Positions 35,772 through 46,264 are shown, counted from the first letter of the stretch. The stretch: DNA of 64,000 bases from an uncultured Hungatella sp. (GCA_947089145.1 CAMUJH010000003.1:1-64000); one strand, 5' to 3'. Numbers and translations are program-made. The notes: generated by a model from the sequence alone, not told the origin.

Positions 35772-36023
35772 GTTCATGTCTAAACAATCATTGGCTTGAA
35801 AGTGAAAATGGGAAATACTTTGCTTATTGTTGCAATATTGACAGAAATATGGTAAGATAGAACTATTAAAATCTGGAAATTTTACCAATATAACTATTAT
35901 ACACAAACTACAGCGGCTGAGATAATCAAAGCGTGGTGCCAAAAGGCGGGGTATCGCTATATTTTTAGGGAAGGGGGCAGGGGCCTGCCAGTGGTTTGTG
36001 GTCAAAAACAAAGGAGGTACGAC

Positions 36024-37625
36024 ATGAAATTAATGTTCATCGGAGCGGACCATGAAGTGACAGGGAGCTGCCATTACCTTGAGTGCGGGGATACCAGGCT
36101 GGTGGTGGATTATGGGATGGAGCAGGGGATCAACCGCTATGAAAATGCAGAATTGCCTGTGGACTGCGGGGATTTGGATTATGTTCTCCTGACCCATGCC
36201 CATATCGACCATGCAGGGTGCATTCCGCTTCTGTACGCAAGAGGATTCCGGGGGGAGATCGTGACTACCTGCGCCACCGGGGATCTGTGCCAGATTATGC
36301 TGCGGGATTCCGCCCACATACAGGAGATGGAGGCAGAGTGGAAAAACCGGAAGGCGCGCCGGGCCGGAAACCCGGAGGTAACCCCGCTGTACACCATGGA
36401 AGATGCCCAGGGGGCTTTAAGCCATCTGACTACATTTGACTATGGGGAGATTATAAAGCTGAATGACGATATTACCATCCGCTTTACGGATGCAGGCCAT
36501 CTGCTGGGGTCGGCTTCCATTGAAGTGTGGTGCCATGAGGGGGATGTGGAGAAAAAGATCGTGTTCTCCGGCGATATCGGCAATACCAATAAACCGCTGA
36601 CCCGGGACCCGGATTATATAGAGGAAGCAGATTATGTGGTTATGGAGTGCACTTACGGTGACAGGGAGCATGATGCGGTTATGGGCCATATTGACGATTT
36701 GGCCCGCATTATCCAGACTACCTTAGACCGGGGCGGCAATGTGGTGATCCCTGCTTTTGCCGTGGGGCGCACCCAGGAGCTTCTCTATTTTATTAAAAAG
36801 ATTAAAGAAGGGCACATGATCTTCGGCCATGAGGGATTTGAGGTTTATGTGGACAGCCCTCTTGCCGTTGAGGCCACGAATATTTTTAAAAAGAACCTTC
36901 TTCAGTGCTTTGACGATGAAACCAGGGAGCTTGTAAGGCAGGGGGTTAATCCCATTGATTTCCATGGGCTGAAGCTTTCGATTACCAGCGAGGACTCTAA
37001 GGCCATTAACTTTACTCCTAACCCCAAAGTGATTATCTCTGCTTCCGGCATGTGTGACGCTGGCCGAATCCGCCACCATTTGAAACATAACCTGTGGTAC
37101 CCGGAAAGCACCATTGTGTTTGCAGGTTATCAGGCGGAGGCCACATTGGGGCGCAGCCTGATTGACGGGGCGAAGACGGTGAAGCTGTTTGGCGAGACGA
37201 TCGACGTCAGGGCCCACATTGAGATGATACATGGGTTAAGCAGCCATGCGGATGTCCACGGGCTGCTGAAATGGATCGGGGCTTTTAAAAAGAAACCTCA
37301 GATGGTGTTTGCGGTTCACGGCGATGACGCGGTATGCGACGTGTTTGCAGAACGGCTGACAAGGGAGATGGGGCTGACGGCTTCGGCGCCTTTCAGCGGT
37401 TCGGTGTTTGACCTGGCAGAGGGACAATGGGTTACGCAGACAGAAGGTATCCCCGTTGCCAAGGTTACCCCGGCCAGAAAACGGGCTGATTCTATATTTG
37501 CCCGCCTTGTGGCTGCAGGCGAGCGGCTTGCCAGGGTTATCCTTCACAATGAGGGCGGAGCCAACAAAGACCTGGCCAGATTTGCGGATCAGATTCATGC
37601 ATTGTGTGATAAGTGGGACAGATAG
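36024..37625 (+). CDS. Beta-CASP metallo-beta-lactamase fold ribonuclease-like protein
   Basis: A 533-residue protein of the CPSF73/RNase J-like beta-CASP group with an RNA-metabolising C-terminal domain. Motif II is HAHIDH (58-63), with metal ligands further on at DAGHLLGSASIEV and FSGDIG. The beta-CASP insert has IPAFAVGRTQELLYF, ISASGMCDAGRIRHHL and VFAGYQAEATLGR. The RMMBL segment has IHGLSSHADVHGLL. It probably processes or degrades RNA. AAAGGAGG supports ATG 36024. The 252-base gap before it holds no recognised element. Confidence 0.88.
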   Translation: MKLMFIGADHEVTGSCHYLECGDTRLVVDYGMEQGINRYENAELPVDCGDLDYVLLTHAHIDHAGCIPLLYARGFRGEIVTTCATGDLCQIMLRDSAHIQEMEAEWKNRKARRAGNPEVTPLYTMEDAQGALSHLTTFDYGEIIKLNDDITIRFTDAGHLLGSASIEVWCHEGDVEKKIVFSGDIGNTNKPLTRDPDYIEEADYVVMECTYGDREHDAVMGHIDDLARIIQTTLDRGGNVVIPAFAVGRTQELLYFIKKIKEGHMIFGHEGFEVYVDSPLAVEATNIFKKNLLQCFDDETRELVRQGVNPIDFHGLKLSITSEDSKAINFTPNPKVIISASGMCDAGRIRHHLKHNLWYPESTIVFAGYQAEATLGRSLIDGAKTVKLFGETIDVRAHIEMIHGLSSHADVHGLLKWIGAFKKKPQMVFAVHGDDAVCDVFAERLTREMGLTASAPFSGSVFDLAEGQWVTQTEGIPVAKVTPARKRADSIFARLVAAGERLARVILHNEGGANKDLARFADQIHALCDKWDR

Positions 37626-37737
37626 GAGGGAAATTATTTAAGTAAATCTTACAATATATTACTAATTCTGTATGTGTATTCCATTTAAGGCCGGATTGTG
37701 ATATGTTAGGTTTATCACAAAATAAAGGAATGATCTC

Positions 37738-38571
37738 ATGAAGAATAGAGGAGTCATGATTTCACTGGCAGCTCTTGTGCTTATTGGAATGATGATCACT
37801 GCAGGCATTCATAATTTTATAGAAAAGAACAGCACCGGCAGCATGGATTTGACGCCGCAGGTTACGGCGGCCGCCATGGATGGGGCGGCGGGGCGGGAGG
37901 TTACAAAGGAAGCTTTGCAGGAAGAGCCTTTTATGGCGGCAGGCGGGGAGGCCGCTTTGACAGATGGGGCCTCCAGACGGCAGCCAGACGTTCAGCCCTG
38001 GGACCTGGGGGAAAGCCAGGAAGCTTATGCCTTGGAGCCGCTTCAGGATATAGAGGGCGGCGGGCCGGAGGAAGAGGCTGCGCCGATTTCCAGCAAGAAT
38101 AAGTCAGCCGCCGCCTCTTCTGCAAAGACAGGCGGCTTGGCTGAAGCTGCGGAGGCGGCCTTTGAGGAAGACGGGGCGGCTGACATGGCTCCTGAGGAGT
38201 CCCGGTCCTACTATGTGAAACGGCTTCAGGATCTGGACAGCCAGATTCAGAAGAATAAGGAGAGCCAGACCGGGGCGGATATGAACGGTTCGGTAAAGTC
38301 GGCTGCGTCCAGCGAGCTGAAATTGTGGGATAGCGAGCTGAATGACATCTACAACGCCATTTTGGACAGGCTGGATCAGGAGGAGTCGGAGGAGCTGGTG
38401 AAGGAGGAGCGGGCGTGGATGAAGGAGCGTGACAGTCAGGCCATGGAGGCGGCTAAAAAGTCCGCCGGAGGTTCCAGCGAGAGCATTGAGTACACCATCT
38501 CCCTTATGGAATCTACCAGGCAGCGGGCTTATGAACTGGCCCAGCGATATGCCCATGTGCTGGAAGAGTAG
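37738..38571 (+). CDS. Membrane-anchored protein with LprI/DUF1311-like C-terminal domain
   Basis: A 277-residue protein. An N-terminal TM anchor (about 6-26) is followed by a low-complexity Ala/Glu/Gly-rich stalk (about 35-155). A helical domain (about 165-277) shows the DUF1311/LprI pattern: ELKLWDSELNDIYNAILDRL, then EERAWMKERDSQA and a C-terminal helix. LprI relatives are lysozyme inhibitors in some bacteria, but no such role can be claimed here. No close operon partner is visible. Confidence 0.65.
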   Translation: MKNRGVMISLAALVLIGMMITAGIHNFIEKNSTGSMDLTPQVTAAAMDGAAGREVTKEALQEEPFMAAGGEAALTDGASRRQPDVQPWDLGESQEAYALEPLQDIEGGGPEEEAAPISSKNKSAAASSAKTGGLAEAAEAAFEEDGAADMAPEESRSYYVKRLQDLDSQIQKNKESQTGADMNGSVKSAASSELKLWDSELNDIYNAILDRLDQEESEELVKEERAWMKERDSQAMEAAKKSAGGSSESIEYTISLMESTRQRAYELAQRYAHVLEE

Positions 38572-38677
38572 GTTACATGGCATAGTTTGCTGGCCATATT
38601 GAGATTTCTGACAGAAACGTATATACTCTTTACAGGCTTTATCAGTATATATGATAGAAAAGAGGAGACGTTTCGCC

Positions 38678-39475
38678 ATGAAAGTACATGAATTTTCCGC
38701 CAGATTAGGAATACCTGCAAGCAAAGTCCGCTACTATGACCGGAACGGGATAATATCAGGGAAACGGCAGGACGGGAATAATTACCGGGAATACGACATG
38801 ATGGATGCCCTGGACATTTATAATGCCCTTATGTTCCGCAGTTTTGACATGAGCGTCAGCCAGGCCGCAGGAATTAATTCTGACTGCCGCTTAAAAGACA
38901 TCAATGACTGGCTGCTTCAGCACATTCTGGAGGTGGAACGGCAGATTGCCCTGGAGCAGATGCGGCTTGAAAGGCTGCATCAGATGAAGGAATACTTTAT
39001 GGATATAAAGGAAGGCCAGACCAGGGTTGAAACATTTAAGCTGCAGAAAAATTATGAAGTATGGACTTTCGGCACAAAGGAGAAACCAGATGACAGGACG
39101 GCCAGGATCGCAGAGACTCTGGCCGAACATCTGCCATTTTCCTATGTAGCTTTGAAGATCCCTGAAGAAAACCTGTTTGCGGATACTTGCTATGACGTTC
39201 AGGCGGGACTTGGCATTTTGGAGGAGAACCGGGTGAAATGCGGCATTGATATGCAGGGGGCAGGCTTTGAGATTGCCGGGGCGGAGCGCCTTACCATCTG
39301 GCTGGAGAAAGAAAATCCGTTTCATTTAACACGATCTGATCTGGAGCCGATTTTTCAGGAGGCCCGCAGAAGGGGAGTGGAACTGTTTGGGGATGCAGTA
39401 GGCAGGATGTACCTGGGATATACCCGGAACGGAAGGCGGGTGCACTGCTTTGCCTTGGGAATCTGTTTTCGATAA
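38678..39475 (+). CDS. MerR family transcriptional regulator with effector-binding domain
   Basis: A 265-residue regulator. The N-terminal MerR winged helix reads MKVHEFSARLGIPASKVRYYDRNG (split after GI), followed by a coiled dimer helix (about 80-115) with ERQIALEQMRLERLHQMKEY. The C-terminal half (about 125-265) resembles GyrI-like small-molecule-binding domains of MerR drug sensors. AGAGGAGA supports ATG 38678. The adjacent downstream gene has a MerR-type 19-bp-spacer promoter with a perfect dyad, so it is the likely target. Confidence 0.88.
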   Translation: MKVHEFSARLGIPASKVRYYDRNGIISGKRQDGNNYREYDMMDALDIYNALMFRSFDMSVSQAAGINSDCRLKDINDWLLQHILEVERQIALEQMRLERLHQMKEYFMDIKEGQTRVETFKLQKNYEVWTFGTKEKPDDRTARIAETLAEHLPFSYVALKIPEENLFADTCYDVQAGLGILEENRVKCGIDMQGAGFEIAGAERLTIWLEKENPFHLTRSDLEPIFQEARRRGVELFGDAVGRMYLGYTRNGRRVHCFALGICFR

Positions 39476-39503
39476 AAAATTAACAAAATTTGCTTTTTTT
39501 CTA

Positions 39504-39534
39504 TTGACCTGTAAGCCGCTTACAGGTTTAAACT
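39504..39534 (+). promoter_or_regulatory. MerR-type promoter with perfect dyad in a 19-bp spacer
   Basis: TTGACC (39504-39509) and TAAACT (39529-39534) are 19 bases apart. Arms ACCTGTAAGC (39507-39516) and GCTTACAGGT (39518-39527) form a perfect dyad around one base, between and overlapping the promoter elements. This is the usual MerR arrangement. Confidence 0.88.
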
Positions 39535-39575
39535 ATTTATACCGAAAGGTAAAAAATAAAAAGGAGAAAGAGGTT

Positions 39576-41720
39576 ATGAGAAAACAAATTTTTTCCTGCA
39601 GCCTGGCAGCGGCGATGGCTGTCAGCCTTATGGCATGTTCATCAGGCCAGACAGAAGGCATGTCGGCAGCAGAGAGCACGACGGCGGAAGCCACAACAGC
39701 GGCGGAAACTGCTGGAACAGAGGAAGCCAAGGAGACAACAAAAAGCGGCGTGTCCGGAACATTTTCCGGCTCTTCCGCAGGCATGCAGGGGACGGTATCT
39801 GTGGATCTGACGGTGGAGAACGGAGTCATTACGGACGTGACAGTGACCGAGAATCACGAGACACCCAGCCTGACGGCGGTTGTCTTTGATCGGATTCCCG
39901 CCCAGATTGTGGAGCATCAGACTACGAAGCTGGATGCGGTAACAGGGGCTACCTTTGCCAGCAATGCCCTGATGCGGGCTGCCAGCGAAGCAGCCCAGGC
40001 CGCAGGACTTGACATGGCGGCTTTGGATGCCAATGAATATCATGCCCAGGCAGGCCAGGATGAAACCTGGGATACGGACATTCTGGTAGTGGGCGGCGGC
40101 GGAGCCGGCCTTTCGGCAGCCATTACGGCGGCTCAGGAAGGTTCCAACGTTATTTTGGTGGAAAAAAGCTCCTTTTTGGGCGGCAATACCATGATGGCAG
40201 GCGGCGGCTATAATACTGTGGACCCGGAGGCCCAGGCTGGCATGATTTTGACTCCGGCGCAGAAAAATACCATGGACGGTTATCTGGCTTTAGATCCGGC
40301 GGACCCGGCGCTGAAACTGGATGAATTCCCAGAGTGGAAGGAAGTCCTTACCACGCTGCAAAGCGAGATCAAAGCATTTTACGCAGCTAATGAGGGGAAG
40401 GAGCCTGGGGTTGACATGCCTGGGTTTGATTCTAATACCTTACATATGTGGCATATTTATGTAGGCGGCCTTCGTGAGCTGAATGACGGAACCTGGGTTG
40501 CATCTGACATTGACATGGCCAGGACGCTGGCAGAGAACTCTCTGGATGCATTTAAATGGATGGATACCATCGGCATTGATGCAAAGACCGGGGCAGATGC
40601 CTCTGACACGGTGTTTACCGTGCTGGGAGCCATGTGGCCGAGAACCCATGCCGTGTCTGCGGACAAACCGCTTATAGATGCCCTTGAGAAAGCGGCAAAA
40701 GACGCGGGAGTCACCATTTACACGGAGACGGCTGCAGTTTCCCTGACTACGGATGATAGCGGAAAGGTTGTGGGAGCCCAGGCCCAGAAGGCGGACGGAA
40801 CTAAGATTACGGTGAATACGTCCAAAGGCGTGATCCTGGCCAGCGGCGGCTACTGTGCCAATGCGCCTATGGTAAAAGAGTATGACAAGTACTGGGGCGA
40901 CAACCTGTCTGACCACACCCTGACTACCAACGTAGGTACCAATACCGGTGACGGAATCCTTATGGCAACCGAAGTGGGAGCTGACGTGACGGGGATGGAG
41001 ATTGCGCAGATGATGCCGTCCTCCTCGCCTCTTAAGGGTACTTTGTCTGACGGTATCTGGGGAGACGCTTCGGAGCAGATCTGGATTGACGGAAACGGAA
41101 AGCGTTTTGTAAACGAGTATGCGGAAAGAGACGTGCTGACGAAGGCTTCCCTGGCTCTTGATAACGGCGTGTTCTACATTATCTATGCAGGCCACGGTGA
41201 CGATGACGGAGTGTGCAAGGGCGCTGCCATGGAAGATACCTGTTTTGGCAAGGATGTTAAGACCATGTGGGAGACAAACCAGATCTGGTATGGCGCTACC
41301 CTGGCAGAGGCGGCTGAGGCTACGAAGGAAGCCATCGGAGGAAATGCGCCTGCTTTCACGGAGGAGCAGCTGCGGGAAGTGATCGAGACCTACAACGGCT
41401 ATGTAAAGGCTCAGAAAGACGATGATTTCGGCAAAGAGGTAATTTCCGGAAGCATTGATCTGGAGGCTGTAGATGCCAATCCTGACCTGGGTATCTGCAT
41501 TACCCCAAGGAAGGCTTCCCTGCACCATACCATGGGCGGCATTGTCATTGATACGGACGCAAGCGTTCTGGATACAGACGGCAAGGCCATTGCCGGGCTG
41601 TGGGCAGCCGGAGAGGTAACCGGAGGAATCCATGCAGGCAACCGTCTGGGCGGCAATGCGGAGGCGGATGTGTTTACATTCGGCAGAATCGCCGGACACA
41701 GTGCTGCGGCAGCAGAATAA
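39576..41720 (+). CDS. Extracytoplasmic FAD-dependent reductase lipoprotein with FMN-binding domain
   Basis: A 714-residue lipoprotein (lipobox LMAC, Cys21) with a Thr/Ala/Glu linker (about 28-58). The FMN-binding domain (about 60-140) ends in DAVTGATFAS (120-129), the site type flavinylated by ApbE. The fumarate reductase-like FAD domain (about 165-714) has DILVVGGGGAGLSAAITAA and the C-terminal AGEVTGGIHAGNRLGGNAEA. Relatives reduce fumarate, urocanate, cinnamates or other acceptors outside the membrane. The acceptor here is unknown. AAGGAG supports ATG 39576. It is probably induced by the MerR upstream. Confidence 0.9.
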   Translation: MRKQIFSCSLAAAMAVSLMACSSGQTEGMSAAESTTAEATTAAETAGTEEAKETTKSGVSGTFSGSSAGMQGTVSVDLTVENGVITDVTVTENHETPSLTAVVFDRIPAQIVEHQTTKLDAVTGATFASNALMRAASEAAQAAGLDMAALDANEYHAQAGQDETWDTDILVVGGGGAGLSAAITAAQEGSNVILVEKSSFLGGNTMMAGGGYNTVDPEAQAGMILTPAQKNTMDGYLALDPADPALKLDEFPEWKEVLTTLQSEIKAFYAANEGKEPGVDMPGFDSNTLHMWHIYVGGLRELNDGTWVASDIDMARTLAENSLDAFKWMDTIGIDAKTGADASDTVFTVLGAMWPRTHAVSADKPLIDALEKAAKDAGVTIYTETAAVSLTTDDSGKVVGAQAQKADGTKITVNTSKGVILASGGYCANAPMVKEYDKYWGDNLSDHTLTTNVGTNTGDGILMATEVGADVTGMEIAQMMPSSSPLKGTLSDGIWGDASEQIWIDGNGKRFVNEYAERDVLTKASLALDNGVFYIIYAGHGDDDGVCKGAAMEDTCFGKDVKTMWETNQIWYGATLAEAAEATKEAIGGNAPAFTEEQLREVIETYNGYVKAQKDDDFGKEVISGSIDLEAVDANPDLGICITPRKASLHHTMGGIVIDTDASVLDTDGKAIAGLWAAGEVTGGIHAGNRLGGNAEADVFTFGRIAGHSAAAAE

Positions 41721-41744
41721 AAAGAAGTTACAGAAATAAACCAA

Positions 41745-41769
41745 GGCAGCGGCCAAATCGCTGCCTTTT
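41745..41769 (+). terminator. Terminator after the flavin reductase gene
   Basis: GGCAGCG pairs with CGCTGCC around GCCAAAT and is followed by TTTT. The T-run is short. Confidence 0.7.
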
Positions 41770-41886
41770 GCCGTAACTCGCCTAAGCACAGGCGATCTGC
41801 GGAAAATGGAGTATAATTCCGTAAAAAGTGGCCATGCTTATAATAACTGACAAGACAATCATTTCCATGTAAGGAGGCCATTTTTT

Positions 41887-43158
41887 ATGTTCGAAAAGTA
41901 TGAGATTGCAGGAGTTAAAGGAAGGGAAATCCTGGATTCCAGGGGAAACCCTACTGTGGAGGTAGAGGTAATGCTGGACGGCGGGGCAGTGGGCAGGGCA
42001 GCGGTTCCTTCCGGTGCGTCTACAGGGAAGTTTGAGGCAGTGGAGCTGCGGGACGGCGGACCCCGCTATCATGGAAAAGGCGTGAGAAAGGCAGTAGAAC
42101 ATGTAAATACGGTGCTTTCAGAGGCAGTGGCATTTGAAAACGCGCTGAACCAGAAGAAGATTGACCGGATTCTGCGGGAAGCCGATGGGACAGACAACAA
42201 ATCAAAACTGGGTGCCAACGCCATTTTAGGGGTTTCCATGGCAGTGGCAAGGGCCGCCGCCGCCGCGCTGGAGGTTCCGCTGTACCGCTATCTGGGAGGG
42301 ATCTATGGGACAAAGATGCCGGTTCCCATGATGAATATTTTAAATGGGGGAGTCCATGCGGACAATACGGTGGATCTGCAGGAGTTTATGATCATGCCTG
42401 TGGGTGCGGCGGACTTTGGAGAAGGGTTGCAGATGTGCGCAGAGATCTACCAAACCCTGAAAAACCTTTTAAAAACCAACAATTACGTAACCGCAGTGGG
42501 GGATGAAGGGGGATTTGCCCCGAACCTTAAGAATACGGAAGAGGTGCTGTCCTATTTGGTGGACGCCATCAGCTTAAGCGGCTTTCAGCCGGGGACTCAG
42601 GTAGGAATCGCCATTGACGCTGCCTCCAGCGAGCTTTATGACGAGGCCAGCGGGATGTACGTATTTCCGGGAGAAAGCAAGATGAGCGGAATCAAGGTTG
42701 AGCGCAACGCAGAGGAAATGGTAGAGTATTACAGACGGCTTACAGAAGGGTTCCCGATTATTTCCATTGAGGACGGGCTGTGGGAGGAGGACTGGGAAGG
42801 GTGGCAGCTTCTGACCAAGACTTTAGGGCACAAGGTTCAGCTGGTGGGAGACGATCTGTTTGTGACCAACACAAAGCGGCTGGAAAAAGGGATCAAGCTG
42901 GGAGCCGGCAATGCCATTTTGGTCAAAGTGAACCAGATTGGAACTCTGACAGAAAGCCTGGAAGCCATACGCATGGCCAAGGAGGCAGGTTTTGCCACGG
43001 TGATCTCCCATCGTTCCGGGGAGACGGAGGATGCCATTATTGCGGATATTGCAGTGGCAGTCAATGCAGGGCAGATAAAAACAGGAGCTCCCTGCAGAAG
43101 CGACAGGGTGGCAAAGTATAATCAGCTGTTGAGAATCTGGGAGGATGTAAGGGCATAA
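41887..43158 (+). CDS. eno: Enolase
   Basis: Glycolytic enzyme converting 2-phosphoglycerate to phosphoenolpyruvate, 423 residues. The N-terminal [17 protein letters not shown], the catalytic Glu segment [10 protein letters not shown], the metal-binding Asp in [21 protein letters not shown] and the loop [11 protein letters not shown] are all intact. A GGAGG site precedes the ATG by about 11 bases. A good -10 (TATAAT, 41812-41817) lies upstream with a weak -35. eno before secG-rnr-smpB is a common Firmicute arrangement. Confidence 0.97.
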   Translation: MFEKYEIAGVKGREILDSRGNPTVEVEVMLDGGAVGRAAVPSGASTGKFEAVELRDGGPRYHGKGVRKAVEHVNTVLSEAVAFENALNQKKIDRILREADGTDNKSKLGANAILGVSMAVARAAAAALEVPLYRYLGGIYGTKMPVPMMNILNGGVHADNTVDLQEFMIMPVGAADFGEGLQMCAEIYQTLKNLLKTNNYVTAVGDEGGFAPNLKNTEEVLSYLVDAISLSGFQPGTQVGIAIDAASSELYDEASGMYVFPGESKMSGIKVERNAEEMVEYYRRLTEGFPIISIEDGLWEEDWEGWQLLTKTLGHKVQLVGDDLFVTNTKRLEKGIKLGAGNAILVKVNQIGTLTESLEAIRMAKEAGFATVISHRSGETEDAIIADIAVAVNAGQIKTGAPCRSDRVAKYNQLLRIWEDVRA

Positions 43159-43216
43159 AACCGGAAGGATTTGCCGTCCAATGCCCGGAAAATACCGGGA
43201 AAAAGAGAAAATTCCC

Positions 43217-43245
43217 TTGTCTTTCCATGGAAAGTATGCTATGAT
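43217..43245 (+). promoter_or_regulatory. Promoter of secG-rnr-smpB
   Basis: TTGTCT (43217-43222) and TATGAT (43240-43245) are spaced by 17 bases, 33 bases before the secG start. Confidence 0.7.
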
Positions 43246-43278
43246 ACTGGTGTTTGACTATAGGAGGTGTAAATTGGC

Positions 43279-43509
43279 ATGCTGAAAACGATTTTAACCA
43301 TTGTGTTTGTTCTTATATGTATCGCTCTTACCGTTATTGTACTGCTGCAGGAGGGAAAGTCTTCCGGATTAGGCTCCATCAGCGGCATGGCAGACAGCTA
43401 CTGGGGCAAGAACAAAGGCCGTTCCATGGAAGGTACTCTGGAGAAATTTACCAAGTTCGCAGCCGCGGCGGTTTTGGTGCTGGCGCTGGTGCTGAACATC
43501 ATCTGGTAA
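43279..43509 (+). CDS. secG: Preprotein translocase subunit SecG
   Basis: Small SecYEG membrane component, 76 residues with two TM helices (about 2-22 and 53-74). The conserved loop between them reads VLLQEGKSSGLGSISGMADSYWGKNKGR (split at GLGS). GGAGGTG precedes the ATG by 9 bases. A short hairpin, CACTCTTG and CAAGGGTG with TTTTT (43529-43554), lies between it and rnr and may attenuate transcription. Confidence 0.93.
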   Translation: MLKTILTIVFVLICIALTVIVLLQEGKSSGLGSISGMADSYWGKNKGRSMEGTLEKFTKFAAAAVLVLALVLNIIW

Positions 43510-43570
43510 AGATACAGCAAAGCAGACACTCTTGGCAACAAGGGTGTTTTTGTCATTATAAGGAGGAAAA

Positions 43571-45697
43571 ATGGCGGATGATTTATTGAAAGAACAGAAA
43601 GAACTGCTGGTTCAGATGTTTGATGAAAAAACATATGTTCCCATGAAGCTAAAAGAACTGGCCGTGTTTCTGGACATTCCCAAGGCCAGAAGGGAAGAGC
43701 TGAAAAAGGTTCTGGACATCCTTTTGGAGGAAGGGAAAATCGGCATATCCAAAAAGGGCAAGTACGGCAGGGCCCAGGATTTTGCCAGAGTGGGGATCTT
43801 TACGGGCCATGCAAGAGGATTTGGCTTTGTAACCATAGAAGGACAGGAACAGGATGTGTTTATCCCCGGGGAAAAGACAGCCGGCGCCATGAACGGAGAC
43901 AAAGTTCAGGTGGTGACAGAGGAGGCCGGCACAAAGGGCAGGCGGCCGGAAGGGACAATTCTGCGGATTCTGGAGCGGGCCAATAAGACGATTATCGGAT
44001 ACTACCAGAAGAATAGAAGCTATGGGTTCGTGCTGCCGGATAACCAGAAGCTGAATCAGGATATTTTTATCCCTCAGGGAAAGGATATGGGGGCGGTTAC
44101 AGGGCACAAAGTCGTGGTGAAGATCACAGACTTTGGAGATGAACGCCATAAGCCGGAGGGAATCATCACCGAGATCATCGGCCATGTCAATGACCCGGGG
44201 ACGGATATTGTATCCATCATAAAGGCATACGGCCTGCCGGAGGAATTTCCCCAGGAGGCCATGAGGGAGGCGGCCCTGATGCCCGGGAACGTGGATTCCA
44301 GGGAGATGGAGGGAAGGCTGGATCTGCGCGGCGTGCCCACTGTGACCATAGACGGGGAGGATGCCAAGGATCTGGATGACGCCATAACGATCTCCAGAGA
44401 AGGAGACGGCCATTACACTCTGGGAGTGCATATTGCCGACGTGACCCACTATGTCCGGGAGGGCCAGCCTTTGGATCAGGAGGCTTTAAAGCGGGGAACC
44501 AGCGTGTACCTGGTGGACAGGGTGATTCCCATGCTGCCTCACAGGCTGTCCAACGGCATCTGTTCCCTGAACGCAGGGGAGGACAGGCTGGCTTTAAGCT
44601 GCATCATGGAGATTGACGACAGGGGGAATGTGCTGGGGCATCGGATTGCGGAGAGTGTGATCCGGGTGGACAGGCGCATGACTTACACTAAGGTCAATGC
44701 CATTGTGACGGATCAGGATGAGGAAGCCATGGAAGAGTACCGGGAATTTGTGCCTATGTTTAATATGATGAAGGAGCTGGCGGATATTTTAAGAGCCAAA
44801 AGGCGGCAGAGAGGGTCCATTGACTTTGACTTTCCGGAAAGCAAGATTGTGCTGGATCAGAAAGGGCAGCCTGTAGAGATTAAGCCTTATGAGCGAAATG
44901 CGGCCACCAGAATCATTGAGGACTTTATGCTTATGGCCAATGAAACCATCGCAGAAGATTATTTCTGGCAGGAACTTCCCTTTGTGTACCGGACCCATGA
45001 ATACCCGGACCCGGAGAAAATGAAGCGGCTGGGCACGTTTATCAATAATTTCGGATACACCATCCATACGCAGAACGGGGAGGTGCATCCAAAGGAGATA
45101 CAGAAGCTTTTAGACCGGATCGAGGGCACGGATGAGGAGGCTCTTATCAGCCGCCTGACGCTGCGTTCCATGAGGCAGGCCAGGTACAATACGGTGTGTA
45201 CGGGCCATTACGGGCTGGCCGCCAATTACTATACGCACTTTACCTCTCCCATCCGGAGATATCCGGATCTGCAGATTCACCGGATCATTAAGGAGAACTT
45301 AAAAACCGGCCTTAGCCGGAAAAGGATTACCCACTATGACCGTATTCTGCCGGAGGTGGCCAAACAGTGTTCAGCCATGGAACGCCGGGCGGACGAGGCG
45401 GAGCGGGAGACGGATAAATTAAAGAAATGCCAGTATATGTCCCGCCATGTGGGGGAGGCTTTTGAAGGCGCCATCTCCGGGGTTACAGGCTGGGGGCTGT
45501 ATGTGGAGCTGCCTAACACGGTGGAAGGGCTGATTCATATCAGCGAACTGAAGGGGGACTATTTTATTTTTGACGAGGAGCGTATGGAACTGGCAGGAGA
45601 GATGACGAAAACCAGGTATAAGCTGGGACAGAAGGTGCGTGTGGTGGTAAAAGCATGCGACAAGCTGACCAGAACCATTGACTTTGTCCTGGCTTAA
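43571..45697 (+). CDS. rnr: Ribonuclease R
   Basis: 3'-to-5' exoribonuclease that degrades structured RNA and helps tmRNA quality control, 708 residues. An N-terminal winged helix (about 15-65) is followed by two cold-shock domains ([10 protein letters not shown] and [10 protein letters not shown]). The RNB catalytic core has [14 protein letters not shown] with the metal-binding Asp residues, and the S1 domain is at about 625-705. It lacks the long basic C-terminal tail of some homologues. AAGGAGG supports the ATG. smpB follows directly. Confidence 0.96.
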   Translation: MADDLLKEQKELLVQMFDEKTYVPMKLKELAVFLDIPKARREELKKVLDILLEEGKIGISKKGKYGRAQDFARVGIFTGHARGFGFVTIEGQEQDVFIPGEKTAGAMNGDKVQVVTEEAGTKGRRPEGTILRILERANKTIIGYYQKNRSYGFVLPDNQKLNQDIFIPQGKDMGAVTGHKVVVKITDFGDERHKPEGIITEIIGHVNDPGTDIVSIIKAYGLPEEFPQEAMREAALMPGNVDSREMEGRLDLRGVPTVTIDGEDAKDLDDAITISREGDGHYTLGVHIADVTHYVREGQPLDQEALKRGTSVYLVDRVIPMLPHRLSNGICSLNAGEDRLALSCIMEIDDRGNVLGHRIAESVIRVDRRMTYTKVNAIVTDQDEEAMEEYREFVPMFNMMKELADILRAKRRQRGSIDFDFPESKIVLDQKGQPVEIKPYERNAATRIIEDFMLMANETIAEDYFWQELPFVYRTHEYPDPEKMKRLGTFINNFGYTIHTQNGEVHPKEIQKLLDRIEGTDEEALISRLTLRSMRQARYNTVCTGHYGLAANYYTHFTSPIRRYPDLQIHRIIKENLKTGLSRKRITHYDRILPEVAKQCSAMERRADEAERETDKLKKCQYMSRHVGEAFEGAISGVTGWGLYVELPNTVEGLIHISELKGDYFIFDEERMELAGEMTKTRYKLGQKVRVVVKACDKLTRTIDFVLA

Positions 45698-45765
45698 GGA
45701 AGAGTGGGGACAATGATGCCTGGTTTTTGCAGCAGCCGAAAAAGGAAAAGGGGAAAAGGATTTAT

Positions 45766-46233
45766 ATGGGAAAACAGGCGGTAAAGTTAGTTGCCAACAA
45801 TAAAAAGGCTTACCACGATTATTTTATAGAGGATAAGTATGAGGCAGGAATAGAGCTGTTCGGCACAGAGGTAAAATCCATTCGCATGGGAAGATGCAGT
45901 ATCAAGGAGTCATTTATCCGCATTGAAAAGGGGGAGATGTTCCTCTATGGGATGCACATTAACCCTTATGAGAAAGGAAATATTTTTAACAGGGATCCGC
46001 TGCGGGTCAGAAAACTCCTTCTCCATAAATCGGAGATCAGGAAGCTGGCGGCGAAAATTGCGGAAAAGGGCTTTACCCTTGTTCCGCTGCAGGTGTATTT
46101 TAAGGGCAGCCTGGTAAAGGTGGAGATCGGACTGGCAAAGGGCAAGAAACTGTATGACAAGCGGGAGGACATTGCGAAGAAGGATCAAAGACGGGAGATG
46201 GAGCGGGAGATGAAGCAGAACCTCCGAGCATAA
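45766..46233 (+). CDS. smpB: SsrA-binding protein SmpB
   Basis: tmRNA partner protein of 155 residues that brings tmRNA to stalled ribosomes. An OB-fold core has [20 protein letters not shown] (family pattern) and [10 protein letters not shown], then HINPYEKGN. The basic C-terminal tail, [19 protein letters not shown], acts like an mRNA strand in the decoding site. ATG 45766 follows AAAAGGA. Its RNA partner ssrA lies 81 bases downstream. Confidence 0.97.
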   Translation: MGKQAVKLVANNKKAYHDYFIEDKYEAGIELFGTEVKSIRMGRCSIKESFIRIEKGEMFLYGMHINPYEKGNIFNRDPLRVRKLLLHKSEIRKLAAKIAEKGFTLVPLQVYFKGSLVKVEIGLAKGKKLYDKREDIAKKDQRREMEREMKQNLRA

Positions 46234-46264
46234 TTCCGGAGCATAATTTCTGATGAAGAGCAAT

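Noticed and set aside
35838-35872. Possible promoter before the beta-CASP gene
   Set aside because: TTGACA is present, but no -10 lies at 16-18 bases, so I do not list it.
40440-41789. Long open frame (449 codons) on the minus strand
   Set aside because: It lies opposite the flavin reductase gene, has no known motifs or ribosome site, and reflects codon bias of the real gene.
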